This document shows positions 37,896 through 46,665 of a DNA stretch of 64,000 bases, one piece after another (position 1 is the first letter of the stretch; every line of letters starts with the position of its first letter). The notes beneath the pieces were generated by a model, which saw only the letters and a list, made by a program, of their open reading frames with translations, searched no databases and had not been told where the DNA came from. The translations under genes were made by a program, and so were the position numbers. The DNA comes from Aquabacterium olei (GTDB taxonomy: Bacteria > Pseudomonadota > Gammaproteobacteria > Burkholderiales > Burkholderiaceae_C), in contig NZ_CP029210.1 in the NCBI RefSeq assembly GCF_003100395.1, forward strand, positions 1,240,001 through 1,304,000, in the 5' to 3' direction.

Positions 37896-38573
37896 TTAGA
37901 ACGGCGAAATGCTCAAAAAGATGCGTGAGAGCCAGCCTATTCCCTGGGCTTCCTGCTGGGCGCCCTGGCCGCGCTGCTCCACGCGCACGTTCGCCACCTT
38001 CTGCGAGCTCACCGAGTTGTCGCGCTGGATGGCCATCGGGTCGATCTGGCCCGAGAAGCGCAGCACGTCCACATTGGGGCCGATGCCGATCTGCTTTTCG
38101 GCGGACACGACGAGGTGGCCGTTGGGCAGCACCTCGATCACGGTGGCCGTGATGTTGCCTTCGAACTTGTTGTCCGCCTTGGCGGTGCCCTTGCCGTTGT
38201 AGGTGTTGTTGCTGTTGCCCGCGGCTTCCAGCTTGGCCAGCGACGAGGCCCCGATCAGCGGCACGGCCGTGATCCCGCTCGAGACCTTGCCGTCCTTCTG
38301 GATGGTGGTGGTTTTTTCCTGGTTGGCCTTGAGCTCTTCGTTGATCACGATGGTGATGATGTCGCCCACCATGCGCGCGCGGTGCGTCTCGTACAACGGC
38401 CGGTAGCCCGCACCCTGGAAGATCGAACCGTTGGGGGCGGCGGCTGTGGCCGTCGGCGGGGCGGGGCGGGCCTGGGTGGGCTCGACCACGTCGACCTTGG
38501 GGTTGAGCGTGACGCAGCCGGACAGCGCCGCCCCGCACAGGGCCAGGCCCAGGGTGTGGAGCGTTCTCATCAC
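37896..38573 (-). CDS. flgH: Flagellar L-ring lipoprotein FlgH
   Basis: Forms the outer-membrane L ring. The 225-residue precursor carries a lipoprotein signal with lipobox LSGC at about residues 18-21 (GLALCGAALSGCVTLNPK). Signature regions include GYRPLYETHRARMVGDIITI, VINEELKANQEKTTTI and the C-terminal WLSRIFLSISPF. Its ATG overlaps the flgG stop by four bases. Confidence 0.96.
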   Translation of the reverse strand: MMRTLHTLGLALCGAALSGCVTLNPKVDVVEPTQARPAPPTATAAAPNGSIFQGAGYRPLYETHRARMVGDIITIVINEELKANQEKTTTIQKDGKVSSGITAVPLIGASSLAKLEAAGNSNNTYNGKGTAKADNKFEGNITATVIEVLPNGHLVVSAEKQIGIGPNVDVLRFSGQIDPMAIQRDNSVSSQKVANVRVEQRGQGAQQEAQGIGWLSRIFLSISPF

Positions 38574-39355
38574 AGTTGTCCCAGCTTCTGCAGCATCTGG
38601 TCCGAGGTCTGGATGGCCTTGGAGTTCAGCTCGTAGGCGCGCTGGGTCTGGATCATCTGCACCAGTTCCTGCACCACGTTCACGTTCGACGTTTCGACGA
38701 AGCCCTGCGACAGCGAACCGAGGCTGCCCGACTGCGGGTTGCCCTGCTGAGGCGGGCCGGACGCCACCGATTCGACGTACGTGTTCTGGCCGATCGGATC
38801 GAGTCCCGGCGGGTTCACGAAGTTCGACATCTGGAAGCGCCCGATCACCTGCGGCTCGGTCTCACCGGCCAGCTTGGCCGAAATGATGCCGTCGGCCGAG
38901 ATCGTGATGCCGGTCGCTTCAGCCGGCACCTGCGCGCCGTTCGTGTTCACCAGGTAGCCGTTGTTCGTGACGATGCGTCCCTGGTTGTCCAGCTGGAAGG
39001 CGCCGTCGCGGGTGTAGCCGGTGCGGCCGTCGGGCAGGGTGATCTCGAAAAACCCCTTGCCATTGATGGCCACGTCGAGGTTGCCGCTGGTCTGCTGCAG
39101 GCTGCCCTGCGTGAACTGACGGGAGGTGGCCACCGGACGCACGCCCAGGCCCACCTGCAGCCCGGTGGGCAGCGTCGTCTGCTCCGAGCTGTTGGCCCCG
39201 CTCTGGCGCAGCGTCTGGTACATCAGGTCCTCGAACACGGCGTGCGACTGCTTGTAGCCGTTCGTGCCGCTGTTGGCCAGGTTGTTCGAGATGTGGTCCA
39301 GCTGGGTCTGCTGGGCTTCCATGCCGGATTTCGAGATCCACAGGGAACGCATCAT
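38570..39355 (-). CDS. flgG: Flagellar distal rod protein FlgG
   Basis: Builds the distal rod that transmits torque. The 261-residue protein begins MRSLWISKSGMEAQQTQLD, followed by HISNNLANSGTNGYKQSHAV, and ends with VNVVQELVQMIQTQRAYELN and KAIQTSDQMLQKLGQL, all diagnostic for FlgG. It overlaps flgH by four bases and lies 31 bases after flgF. Confidence 0.97.
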   Translation of the reverse strand: MMRSLWISKSGMEAQQTQLDHISNNLANSGTNGYKQSHAVFEDLMYQTLRQSGANSSEQTTLPTGLQVGLGVRPVATSRQFTQGSLQQTSGNLDVAINGKGFFEITLPDGRTGYTRDGAFQLDNQGRIVTNNGYLVNTNGAQVPAEATGITISADGIISAKLAGETEPQVIGRFQMSNFVNPPGLDPIGQNTYVESVASGPPQQGNPQSGSLGSLSQGFVETSNVNVVQELVQMIQTQRAYELNSKAIQTSDQMLQKLGQL

Positions 39356-39386
39356 GGCCGGTCTCCTTCAGGGTTCAGGTCGAAGC

Positions 39387-40115
39387 TCACGAGCCCGACA
39401 ACAGTTGCGCAGCCGCCTTCTCATCCTGCTCGGCGGTCTGCATCATCTTCATCTGCGCCTCGAACTGGCGGGCGGCCGCGATCATCGACACCATGGTCTC
39501 GATCGGGCTGACGTTCGAGCCTTCCAGGGCGCCGCTCTGCAGCCGTGCCACGTCGCTGAGGGGCAGCGGGTCACCGTTGGCCGTGCGGAACAGGCCATCG
39601 TCACCCCGCTTGAGCTTTTCTTCCGGGATGACCATCTTGAGGCGGCCTGCCTGGGTGATCAGCCCGTTCGCCTGCTTGGCGCTCACCGTGCCATCCGGCG
39701 CGATGCTCACCTCGGTTTCCGGCGGCACCGTGATCGGGCCGCCGTCGCCCATCACCGGCAAGCCTGCCGGGGTCACGAGCGTGCCGTCGGGCAGCACCTC
39801 CATCGTGCCGGCCCGCGTGTAGGCCTCGGTGCCATCCAGCGCCTGCACCGTCATCCAGGCGCGGCCCTGCATGGCGACATCCAGCGGGCGACCCGTCACC
39901 GTGACCGGGCCGGCTGCGTCGTCGTAGCCCACCGTGGTCTCGAGCGAGTACACGCGCGTCGTGGCGCCGTCGCCTCGCACCGGCACCGCGCGGATGGCCT
40001 GCAGCTCGGCCCGGAAGCCCGTGGTGCTCACGTTCGCCAGGTTGTTCGACAGCACGTCCTGGCGCTGCATGTTCATCTTGGCGCCGGCCATGCTGAGGTA
40101 AATCATGCGGTCCAT
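39387..40115 (-). CDS. flgF: Flagellar proximal rod protein FlgF
   Basis: Component of the proximal rod. The 242-residue protein starts MDRMIYLSMAGAKMNMQRQD with LSNNLANVSTTGFRAELQA and ends NVSPIETMVSMIAAARQFEAQ and MMQTAEQDEKAAAQLL, the FlgF variant of the rod-protein ends. It sits between flgE (40-base gap) and flgG. Confidence 0.95.
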   Translation of the reverse strand: MDRMIYLSMAGAKMNMQRQDVLSNNLANVSTTGFRAELQAIRAVPVRGDGATTRVYSLETTVGYDDAAGPVTVTGRPLDVAMQGRAWMTVQALDGTEAYTRAGTMEVLPDGTLVTPAGLPVMGDGGPITVPPETEVSIAPDGTVSAKQANGLITQAGRLKMVIPEEKLKRGDDGLFRTANGDPLPLSDVARLQSGALEGSNVSPIETMVSMIAAARQFEAQMKMMQTAEQDEKAAAQLLSGS

Positions 40116-40155
40116 CAGCAGCTCCTTGCGGTCACGTCAGGGCAGGTCATCCACA

Positions 40156-41442
40156 TCAGCGGATGTTCACCAGGGTCTGCAACACCTGGTCTTCGGTCTT
40201 GATGGTCTGGGCGTTGGCCTGGTAGGTGCGCTGCGCCACGATCATGTTGACCAGCTCGCCCGTCAGGTCAACGTTCGACTCTTCCAGCGCGCCCCCCTGA
40301 AGCAGACCCAGGCGGCCCGCACCCGGGTTGCCGTACTGGGCCGGCCCGGAGGCGGCGGTCTGCCCCCACTCGTTGCCGCCCTTGGGCTCCAGGCCCTGCG
40401 GGTTGTTGAAACGGGCCAGGCCGATCTGCGCCTCCGACACCGTCTGACCATTGGTGTAGCGCACCTGGATGGAGCCGGTCGAGTCGATGCTGAAGCTCGA
40501 GAAGTCACCGCGCGGGTAGCCGTTCTGTTGCAGCTCGTTGACCACCGACTTGCCGGCGAACTGCGTCGCGCTGCTCCAGTCGACCGTGGCATTGATGCTG
40601 GAGAGCGTGCTGATGCCGACATCGGTTCCGGTGATCGGGGGCAGGGGCACCACGCCCATGGTGCCGGCCGTGGTGTAGGACGTGCCGTTGTAATCGACGA
40701 CGCGGTTCGGCTGGCTGGTGCTCGGGTCGAACTCGATCTGGAAGGCCGGGGTGGTGGACCCCAGTGGCAGGTACTTGCCGTTCACGGCGGTGTACACGTC
40801 CCAGCTGTCGTCGCCGCTCTTGCGATAGTAGTAGTCCACGGCCACGCCCTGGCCCGAGCCGTCGTACAAGGTCTGCGTGGTGCTGAACGTGTAGGTGCCG
40901 TTGAGTGGCGGGTACACCGAGGTGTCGTAGGCGTCGTCGGCTGTCTCCGCCGCATTGAGGTTCACGTCCATCGTGATGCTGGACGTGGCCTGGGCGCTGC
41001 CCCCGGTCAGGGCGAGCTTGATGGGCGTGTCGCCCTCGCTCAGCAGCTTGTGGCCCTGGTTGTTCACGATGAAGCCGTTGCTGTCGACCTTGAACTGGCC
41101 ATTGCGGCTGAAGAGCTTCTCGCCCGCCTCGAACAGCGAGCCGTTGGTGCCCATGTCCCAGCGCTGCACCTTGAAGAAACCGTCGCCGTTGATGGCGATG
41201 TCCAGCGGGTTCTCGGTCGTGGTGATGTTGCCCTGCGTGAACTGCTGGGCCACCGAAGCAATCGTGGCGCCGATGCCGATGTTGTTGCTGCCCCCGCCGC
41301 CCAGAGAGGCCGCGTACATGTCGGCAAACTCGGCACGGGCGGTCTTGGCGCCAAAGGTGTTGGCGTTGGCCACGTTGTTGCCGATGACCTGCAGACTCTT
41401 GCTGGAGACGTTGAGTCCGGATAGTCCTTGCTGGAAGCCCAT
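40156..41442 (-). CDS. flgE: Flagellar hook protein FlgE
   Basis: Main subunit of the hook, the universal joint of the flagellum. The 428 residues start GFQQGLSGLNVSSKSLQVIG with NNVANANTFGAKTARAEFAD and end DLTGELVNMIVAQRTYQANA and KTEDQVLQTLVNIR. The central region contains the hook D1/D2 domains, including VDYYYRKSGDDSWDVYTAV. It is placed after flgD with a 60-base gap. Confidence 0.96.
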   Translation of the reverse strand: MGFQQGLSGLNVSSKSLQVIGNNVANANTFGAKTARAEFADMYAASLGGGGSNNIGIGATIASVAQQFTQGNITTTENPLDIAINGDGFFKVQRWDMGTNGSLFEAGEKLFSRNGQFKVDSNGFIVNNQGHKLLSEGDTPIKLALTGGSAQATSSITMDVNLNAAETADDAYDTSVYPPLNGTYTFSTTQTLYDGSGQGVAVDYYYRKSGDDSWDVYTAVNGKYLPLGSTTPAFQIEFDPSTSQPNRVVDYNGTSYTTAGTMGVVPLPPITGTDVGISTLSSINATVDWSSATQFAGKSVVNELQQNGYPRGDFSSFSIDSTGSIQVRYTNGQTVSEAQIGLARFNNPQGLEPKGGNEWGQTAASGPAQYGNPGAGRLGLLQGGALEESNVDLTGELVNMIVAQRTYQANAQTIKTEDQVLQTLVNIR

Positions 41443-41502
41443 TTCTGTTCCTTTCGGGGGTGACTGCCTGGGGCGTTCGGGAGGGGGAGGGGCGAGGGAG
41501 AC

Positions 41503-42159
41503 TTACGAGACGGCCTTGACCGCGCTGTACGCCACGCTGCCCTTGTTCTGAAGTTCGAGCGTGAGGGTGCCGTTCGGTGTGCTCACGGCGTTGACGTGGT
41601 CGAGCATCATGGTGGTCGACCCCACCGCGGTCTTGCCCGATGTGGCGGTCACCTTGAAGCTCATGCCGGTGGTGTCGGTGCCGGAAGGCGGCGTCCACGA
41701 GAAGCCCTGGCGGCCCGCCGGGACGGCGCTCTGGTTCACCGAGTCGATGACCTTGCCTTCCTTGCTCAGGATGTCGATGCGCACCGTGCCCGCGGCGGCG
41801 GCCAGGTCATACCCCCCCACGGCCACGCCATTGGCGCCTGCCGCGAGCTGGTTGCCTTCCAGCCATACGTCGCGGCCCACCAGGCCTGCGCCCTGCAGCA
41901 TCTGCATCTGCGTGAGGCTGGTGCCCAGGCCGGTCATCGTCGTGTTCAGCTTCTCGATGCCCGTCACCGTCTGGATCTGCGCCATCTGGCTCGTCACCTG
42001 GGCGTTGTCCATCGGGTTGAGCGGGTCCTGGTTCTGCATCTGCGTCACCAGCAGCTTCAGGAAGCGGTCAGACGCCTCCGTGGTGCTCGATGTCTTGCTG
42101 GTTCCCGTGCCCGACGTGGTCGTCGCGCCGGTGCTGTTGATCAGGGAAGTGGAGCTCAT
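41503..42159 (-). CDS. flgD: Flagellar hook capping protein FlgD
   Basis: Scaffold that caps the hook while FlgE polymerises. The 218-residue protein has the conserved N-terminal segment ASDRFLKLLVTQMQNQDPLN followed by PMDNAQVTSQMAQIQTVTGI and a C-terminal Ig/Tudor-like part with VRIDILSKEGKVIDSVNQS and GRQGFSWTPPSGTD. The N-terminus is Thr/Ser-rich. It follows flgC after 18 bases. Confidence 0.95.
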   Translation of the reverse strand: MSSTSLINSTGATTTSGTGTSKTSSTTEASDRFLKLLVTQMQNQDPLNPMDNAQVTSQMAQIQTVTGIEKLNTTMTGLGTSLTQMQMLQGAGLVGRDVWLEGNQLAAGANGVAVGGYDLAAAAGTVRIDILSKEGKVIDSVNQSAVPAGRQGFSWTPPSGTDTTGMSFKVTATSGKTAVGSTTMMLDHVNAVSTPNGTLTLELQNKGSVAYSAVKAVS

Positions 42160-42177
42160 GGTGTGTGTCCTTCAGCG

Positions 42178-42588
42178 TCAGCTGCCCTGACCCATCTGCA
42201 GGGTCTTCATCAGCAGGGTCTTGGTCGTCGTCATGACCTCGATGTTGTTCTGGTACGAGCGCGAGGCCGAGATCATGTTGACCATCTCTTCCACGGCGTT
42301 GACGTTGCTGTAGGTCACGTAGCCTTCGGCATCGGCCTGCGGGTGGCGCGGGTCGTGCACACGGCGGCCGGGGCTGTTGTCTTCCGTGACATTGCTCACC
42401 GTGACGCCGGCGGCGCCCACCGAGCCCATGGCCGCGGTGGTGAAGACGACGTGACGGGCCTTGTACGACTGTCCGTCCGGCCCGGCCACCGTGTCGGCGT
42501 TGGCCAGGTTGGAGGCCACGACGTTGAGGCGCTGCGACTGCGCGCTGACCGCGCTGCCGGACACGTTGAAGATGTTGAACATCGACAT
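42178..42588 (-). CDS. flgC: Flagellar basal-body rod protein FlgC
   Basis: Proximal rod subunit of 136 residues. It begins MSMFNIFNVSGSAVSAQSQR followed by LNVVASNLANADTVAGPDGQ and shows YKARHVVFTT; the C-terminal part reads AEGYVTYSNVNAVEEMVNMI with SASRSYQNNIEVMTTTKTL. All are FlgC signatures. It follows flgB with a 31-base gap. Confidence 0.96.
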   Translation of the reverse strand: MSMFNIFNVSGSAVSAQSQRLNVVASNLANADTVAGPDGQSYKARHVVFTTAAMGSVGAAGVTVSNVTEDNSPGRRVHDPRHPQADAEGYVTYSNVNAVEEMVNMISASRSYQNNIEVMTTTKTLLMKTLQMGQGS

Positions 42589-42619
42589 GGGGCGCTCCTG
42601 TGACTGCGAGTGCGGGGCC

Positions 42620-43060
42620 TTACTGGCCCGTGATGGCGGTGTTCAACGTGCGCACGCTGCCGTTGATGAAACGCAGCGTGGCCTCGTAACGCACGGTGTT
42701 GTCGGCAAAGCTGGCGCGCTCGCGGTCCATGTCCACCGAGTTTCTGTCGAGGTTGGTCTGCGAGGCGGCCGCGTAGTTCATGTCCGGCTCGACGCGGGCT
42801 CCGGCGGGCCGGCCATCGCGCTGCAGGTGGCCCGTGGCGCTGGTGGTGGCCAACTGCAGCTTGGTCGGGGGCAGGCTGCTGGCGGCGGCCGAGCTCTGAC
42901 CTGTCGCGTCGCGCAGGGCGCTGGCAAAGTTGAAGTCGCGGGCCACGTAGCCCGGCGTGTCGGCGTTGGCGATGTTGCTGGCGATCAGGCGCTGGCGTTC
43001 CGACCGCAGGGTCAGCGCCTGGGCCTGAAAGTTCAAGGAGTCGGTCAAACGGTTCAACAT
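42620..43060 (-). CDS. flgB: Flagellar basal-body rod protein FlgB
   Basis: Proximal rod subunit of 146 residues and the first gene of the flg run. The chosen ATG at 43060 opens MLNRLTDSLNFQAQALTLRS and is preceded on the minus strand by GGAGGTG (43066-43072), a strong ribosome site; the frame stays open to 43213 but that lead is not FlgB-like. Diagnostic stretches are RLIASNIANADTPGYVARDF and the C-terminal VDMDRERASFADNTVRYEAT. It is divergent from flgA, with 173 bases between the starts. Confidence 0.95.
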   Translation of the reverse strand: MLNRLTDSLNFQAQALTLRSERQRLIASNIANADTPGYVARDFNFASALRDATGQSSAAASSLPPTKLQLATTSATGHLQRDGRPAGARVEPDMNYAAASQTNLDRNSVDMDRERASFADNTVRYEATLRFINGSVRTLNTAITGQ

Positions 43061-43233
43061 CGTGGGCACCTCCGGCCGCCTGGCATGCCGGGCAATCCGG
43101 TGCCTGATGGGGGCCTTGAGCTTGGTGCCGATGGTGCGGCCGCACGGGCCGGAACATGAGCCGGAATAAGGGGCGTTTCGACCGGCATTTCGCGCAGCGG
43201 TGGTGGCGGCCACTCCTTACAGTTCGGTCCATC

Positions 43234-44064
43234 ATGTCCGCCCTGTCTCGCCCTGCCTGTTCAACGACCGCCGCCCCGTCCTCGTGGTGGCGTGCCTCGT
43301 TGACCTGCTGGCTGTCGCGCGCGGCATTGGCTGGTGCCTGGAGTCTGGCCCTGGTGTGTGTGGCCTGGGCCACGCCGCAGGCCATCGCACCGCAGCCAAC
43401 CGCACCGCAGGAAACCGCACCACATGAAACCGCCGCGGCACTGCAGTCCGAAGTGAATGCGCTGCTGGCCCAGCAACGGGTGGCCCCCGCCGACAAGCGA
43501 CTGCCCTGGCGTGTGAGTTTCGAGCTCGGCGAACTCGACCCGCGCCTGCGCCTCGCGCCATGCGCCCGTATCAAGGCCTACTTGCCGCAAGGCGCACGCC
43601 TGTGGGGCCGCACCCGCGTCGGGCTGCGCTGTGAGCAGGGCAGCGTGCACTGGAATGTCTTCTGGCCCGTGACGGTTCGCGTCTGGGCGCCCGCCGTCGT
43701 GGCCGCCGCCGCCTTGCGACCCGGCGAGCCGCTCACGGCAGGCGACCTGAGCTTGGCGGAGGTCGATCTGACCGCCCGCCCCGCGCCCGCCGTGACGCAG
43801 CCTGAATCCCTGATCGGCCGCTCGTTGAGCCGGGCGGTCGAGGCCGGGCAGGCCATTCGTGCCGACGACGTGAAGCCCCGCCGCTGGTTCAGCCCGGGCG
43901 ACACCGTCACCGTGAATCTGATGGGCCCGGGCTTCCGCGTGCAGGCAGAAGGCCGGGCAATGGCCCCTGGCGATGAGGGTCAATGTGCGCGCATCCGTGC
44001 CGAAAACGGGAAGATGCTGTGTGCGATGCCGGTCGGCGAGCGTGCAGCGGAGTTGAGGCTGTGA
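43234..44064 (+). CDS. flgA: Flagellar P-ring assembly chaperone FlgA
   Basis: Periplasmic chaperone for P-ring (FlgI) polymerisation. From the ATG at 43234 the protein has 276 residues, with a signal-like hydrophobic stretch (ALAGAWSLALVCVAWA). The SAF-like C-terminal part shows AALRPGEPLTAGDLSLAEVD, LIGRSLSRAVEAGQAIRADD, and a tail with VTVNLMGPGFRVQAEGRAMA. The N-terminal region contains a Pro/Thr-rich linker (PQAIAPQPTAPQETAPHET). It is longer than the enterobacterial protein. Divergent from flgB; an extended frame from 43156 is less likely. Confidence 0.9.
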   Translation: MSALSRPACSTTAAPSSWWRASLTCWLSRAALAGAWSLALVCVAWATPQAIAPQPTAPQETAPHETAAALQSEVNALLAQQRVAPADKRLPWRVSFELGELDPRLRLAPCARIKAYLPQGARLWGRTRVGLRCEQGSVHWNVFWPVTVRVWAPAVVAAAALRPGEPLTAGDLSLAEVDLTARPAPAVTQPESLIGRSLSRAVEAGQAIRADDVKPRRWFSPGDTVTVNLMGPGFRVQAEGRAMAPGDEGQCARIRAENGKMLCAMPVGERAAELRL

Positions 44065-44119
44065 AACAGATGGTTGCGTTTTGGCCCCTTGTTCAGGGGG
44101 TAAGCGGCGTGGAAGACAT

Positions 44120-44146
44120 TAAAGTCGCCCCGTCTCACGTCGATAA
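44120..44146 (+). promoter_or_regulatory. Near-consensus sigma-28 (FliA) promoter before flgM
   Basis: TAAAGTCG (44120-44127), an 11-base spacer and GTCGATAA (44139-44146) match the FliA consensus TAAAGTTT-N11-GCCGATAA at 6 of 8 and 7 of 8 positions. It lies 45 bases before the flgM ATG, the expected class III promoter position. Confidence 0.9.
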
Positions 44147-44191
44147 GACGGATGTGACCACCCGAGACACCTCGGGAACAAGGAGTGCATC

Positions 44192-44500
44192 ATGAAAATC
44201 GGCAACCCACTCGACAAGGCGCTTGGCGCCGGGGCGCCCCAGCGAACCGAGGGCGCGACCTCGACCACCACCCCGGGGAAGACCGCTTCCCTGGATGGCG
44301 GCGTCGGCGAAAGCACCAAGGTGACGCTCTCGTCCACCGCAGCGGGCCTGATGACGGCCGCCGACACGGGCGACTTCAACGCCGCCAAGGTGTCCGAGGT
44401 GAAATCGGCCATCGACAGCGGGACCTACAAGGTCAACCCGGAAGTCATCGCGGACAAGCTCATCAGCAACGCGCGTGACCTGCTGCAACGCGCTGCCTGA
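44192..44500 (+). CDS. flgM: Anti-sigma-28 factor FlgM
   Basis: Binds and holds FliA until the hook is complete, then is exported. The 102-residue protein begins MKIGNPLDKALGAG, has a low-complexity Thr/Ser/Gly N-terminal half as expected of an unfolded export substrate, and the sigma-binding C-terminal helices VSEVKSAIDSGTYKVNPEVI with ADKLISNARDLLQ. AAGGAG (44180-44185) precedes the ATG. Its ORF ends exactly at the flgN start (one-base overlap). Confidence 0.95.
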   Translation: MKIGNPLDKALGAGAPQRTEGATSTTTPGKTASLDGGVGESTKVTLSSTAAGLMTAADTGDFNAAKVSEVKSAIDSGTYKVNPEVIADKLISNARDLLQRAA

Positions 44501-44901
44501 TGTCCTTCACGGGTTCTGCCATGTCGGGCGCCGCGAGCCTGTCACCCGCTGAGGCGCTGGCCCAGCGGGTGTCCTTGCTCGAAGAGCAGCTTGATGCGCT
44601 GGATGCCGCCCTGGCTGCCGGCGCACCCGATGCGCTCGATGCGGCCAGCACCGGGCTTCAGCAGGCCCTGACCGAAACCCTGCGGGCGGCCGGCCAGCCG
44701 GACCTCGGTGCGCTTGACCCCGTGCTGCAACGCCGCCTGATGAATGCACGCACCCGTGTGCAAGGCCTGGGTGCCAATGTGCAGCGCGCGGCCTCATCGT
44801 TCGAGCGCACGCTGCAGGTGCTGCTGCCGCGCGAACAGGCCGACACCTATGGCGCCCTCGGCACGAGCCCCGCGGCGCAGGCGCTCAAGGCCTACCGCTA
44901 G
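44500..44901 (+). CDS. flgN: Flagellar export chaperone FlgN
   Basis: Cytoplasmic chaperone for FlgK and FlgL. The 133 residues are almost entirely helical: LAQRVSLLEEQLDALDAALA, LQQALTETLRAAGQPD and VQRAASSFERTLQVLLPREQ, the last stretch typical of the FlgN C-terminal domain. Overall identity in this family is low, so the call relies also on position directly after flgM. A hairpin follows between it and recJ. Confidence 0.83.
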   Translation: MSFTGSAMSGAASLSPAEALAQRVSLLEEQLDALDAALAAGAPDALDAASTGLQQALTETLRAAGQPDLGALDPVLQRRLMNARTRVQGLGANVQRAASSFERTLQVLLPREQADTYGALGTSPAAQALKAYR

Positions 44902-44913
44902 ACGCAGCGGGCT

Positions 44914-44931
44914 GGCGGCGGGCCCGCCGCC
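44914..44931. terminator. Perfect 18-base GC palindrome between flgN and recJ
   Basis: GGCGGCGGG followed directly by CCCGCCGCC forms a perfect palindrome between the two convergent stop codons. It could act as a bidirectional transcript-end hairpin, but no T-run follows on either strand, so terminator function is uncertain. Confidence 0.5.
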
Positions 44932-44935
44932 GCGC

Positions 44936-46657
44936 TCAGGCCTCGACGGCCCCTTCCACCACCAACTGCACGCGCTGCCGCCCCTGGAATTCGTCCAGGC
45001 TCACGCGGTAAGCCAGCCGAGCCTTCGCGGGCAGCGGGGCCGTGCGACCAAACCAGATCCCGTCGCGCACGTGGCCCTGCACGCGCAGGCTCAGCTTCAG
45101 GTGGCGCTCGCCCACCAGCCGCTGGTTCAGCACCTCGGCCTGGTCGCAGAACACCGGCGCATCGAAGCCCGGCCCCCACACTGCCGCATCCAGCGCCTGC
45201 ACCGCCTCGGGTGTGAACCATTGCGCGTCCAGTGGCCCGTCGGTGCTCAGCTGGCGCTGCAACAGGCTGGCGTCCAGGCCGGCTTCCGCGATCTGCGCCA
45301 TGGCAGTCTTGAAGGTGATGAAATCGCTTTCCGCAATGGTGCAGCCGGCCGCCATGGCATGGCCACCGAAGCGCTTCAGCAACCCGGGATGGCGCTTGGC
45401 CACCAGGTCCAGCGCATCGCGCAGGTGGAAGCCGGGAATCGACCGGCCCGAGCCCTTGAGCCAGCCGTCCTGACCCATGGCGAACACGAAGGTTGGCCGA
45501 TGAAGCCGGTCCTTCAGCCTGGAGGCCACGATGCCCACCACCCCTTCGTGGAAGGCCGGATCGAACAGGGCCAGCGCGGCAGGCGGGTCGCCTTCGGGCA
45601 TCAGGGATTCGAGCATGAACTCGGCCTGCTCGCGCATGCCGCCTTCGAGGTCGCGGCGCTCCCGGTTGATGACATCGAGCTGACGCGCCAGCACCTCGGC
45701 GCGGGCCGGATCGTCCGTGCTCAGGCACTCGATGCCCAGGCCCATTTCGGCCAGCCGGCCTGCTGCGTTCACACGCGGGCCGATGGAGAAGCCGAAATCC
45801 TGGCTGCTGGCCCGCGTCGGATCGCGGCCTGCAGCGGCAAACAGCGCAGCCATCCCGGGCTGCATGCGCCCGGCCCGGATGCGCTTGAGGCCCAGCGCCA
45901 CCAGGCGCCGGTTGTTGTCGTCCAGTCGGCCCACGTCGGCAATGGTGCCCAGGGCCACCAGATCGAGCAGGGTGTCGATGCGCGGCTGGGCCGCGGCCTC
46001 GAACGCGCCGCGCTGTCGCAGTTCGGCGCGCAGGGCCAGCAGCACATAGAACATCACCCCGACGCCGACCAGCGCCTTGCTCGGGAAGCCACATGCCGGC
46101 TGGTTGGGGTTCACGATCACGTCGGCTGCGGGCAGGTTCACCCGCCCGTCGGGCTCGATCACCGGCAAGTGATGGTCGGTGATCAGCACCTTCATGCCGA
46201 GCGTGTGCGCCAGATCGACGGCCTCGTGGCTGGCCATGCCGTTGTCCACGGTCACCAGCACATCGGCGCGGCGTGCCTTCACCATCTCCACGATGGGCGG
46301 CGTGAGGCCGTAGCCATGCAGGGCCCGATCGGGCACCACATAGCCCAGTTGCTCGGGCCGGGCGCCCAGCATGCGCAGGCCCCGCAGGGCGGTGGCGCAG
46401 GCGGTGGCGCCGTCGCAGTCGTAGTCGGCCACGATGCAGATGCGCTGCCCGGCCGCGATGGCGTCGGCCAGCAGCACAGCGGCCTCGCGCGTGCCCAGCA
46501 GGGCGTCGGGGGGCAGCAGGCGGGCAGGGCTGTCGTCCAGCTCGTCGGCCTGCCGCACGCCGCGGGCCGCAAACAACCGGGCCAGCAAGGGGTGCACGCC
46601 AGCCTGCTCCAGGGCCCACACCACGCGCGGTGGGACGTCTCGTTCAATCAACTGCAT
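44936..46657 (-). CDS. recJ: Single-stranded-DNA exonuclease RecJ
   Basis: 5'-3' single-strand exonuclease of the DHH superfamily used in recombination and mismatch repair. From the ATG at 46657 the 573 residues carry motif I CIVADYDCDGATACATAL, motif II VTVDNGMAS and the DHH motif LITDHHLP. Later RPTFVFAMGQDGWLKGSGRS and LKRFGGHAMAAGCTIAE are the DHHA1-type domain. An open frame continues to 46726 but would overlap the upstream gene; MQLIERDVPPR fits the family start. It lies eight bases after the PGM-annotated gene and is convergent with flgN. Confidence 0.95.
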   Translation of the reverse strand: MQLIERDVPPRVVWALEQAGVHPLLARLFAARGVRQADELDDSPARLLPPDALLGTREAAVLLADAIAAGQRICIVADYDCDGATACATALRGLRMLGARPEQLGYVVPDRALHGYGLTPPIVEMVKARRADVLVTVDNGMASHEAVDLAHTLGMKVLITDHHLPVIEPDGRVNLPAADVIVNPNQPACGFPSKALVGVGVMFYVLLALRAELRQRGAFEAAAQPRIDTLLDLVALGTIADVGRLDDNNRRLVALGLKRIRAGRMQPGMAALFAAAGRDPTRASSQDFGFSIGPRVNAAGRLAEMGLGIECLSTDDPARAEVLARQLDVINRERRDLEGGMREQAEFMLESLMPEGDPPAALALFDPAFHEGVVGIVASRLKDRLHRPTFVFAMGQDGWLKGSGRSIPGFHLRDALDLVAKRHPGLLKRFGGHAMAAGCTIAESDFITFKTAMAQIAEAGLDASLLQRQLSTDGPLDAQWFTPEAVQALDAAVWGPGFDAPVFCDQAEVLNQRLVGERHLKLSLRVQGHVRDGIWFGRTAPLPAKARLAYRVSLDEFQGRQRVQLVVEGAVEA

Positions 46658-46665
46658 CGGGGGGC

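Noticed and set aside
43061..43233. Sigma-28 or sigma-54 promoter in the flgB-flgA divergent region
   Set aside because: No stretch matches TAAA-N15-GCCGATAA or TGGCAC-N5-TTGC adequately on either strand.
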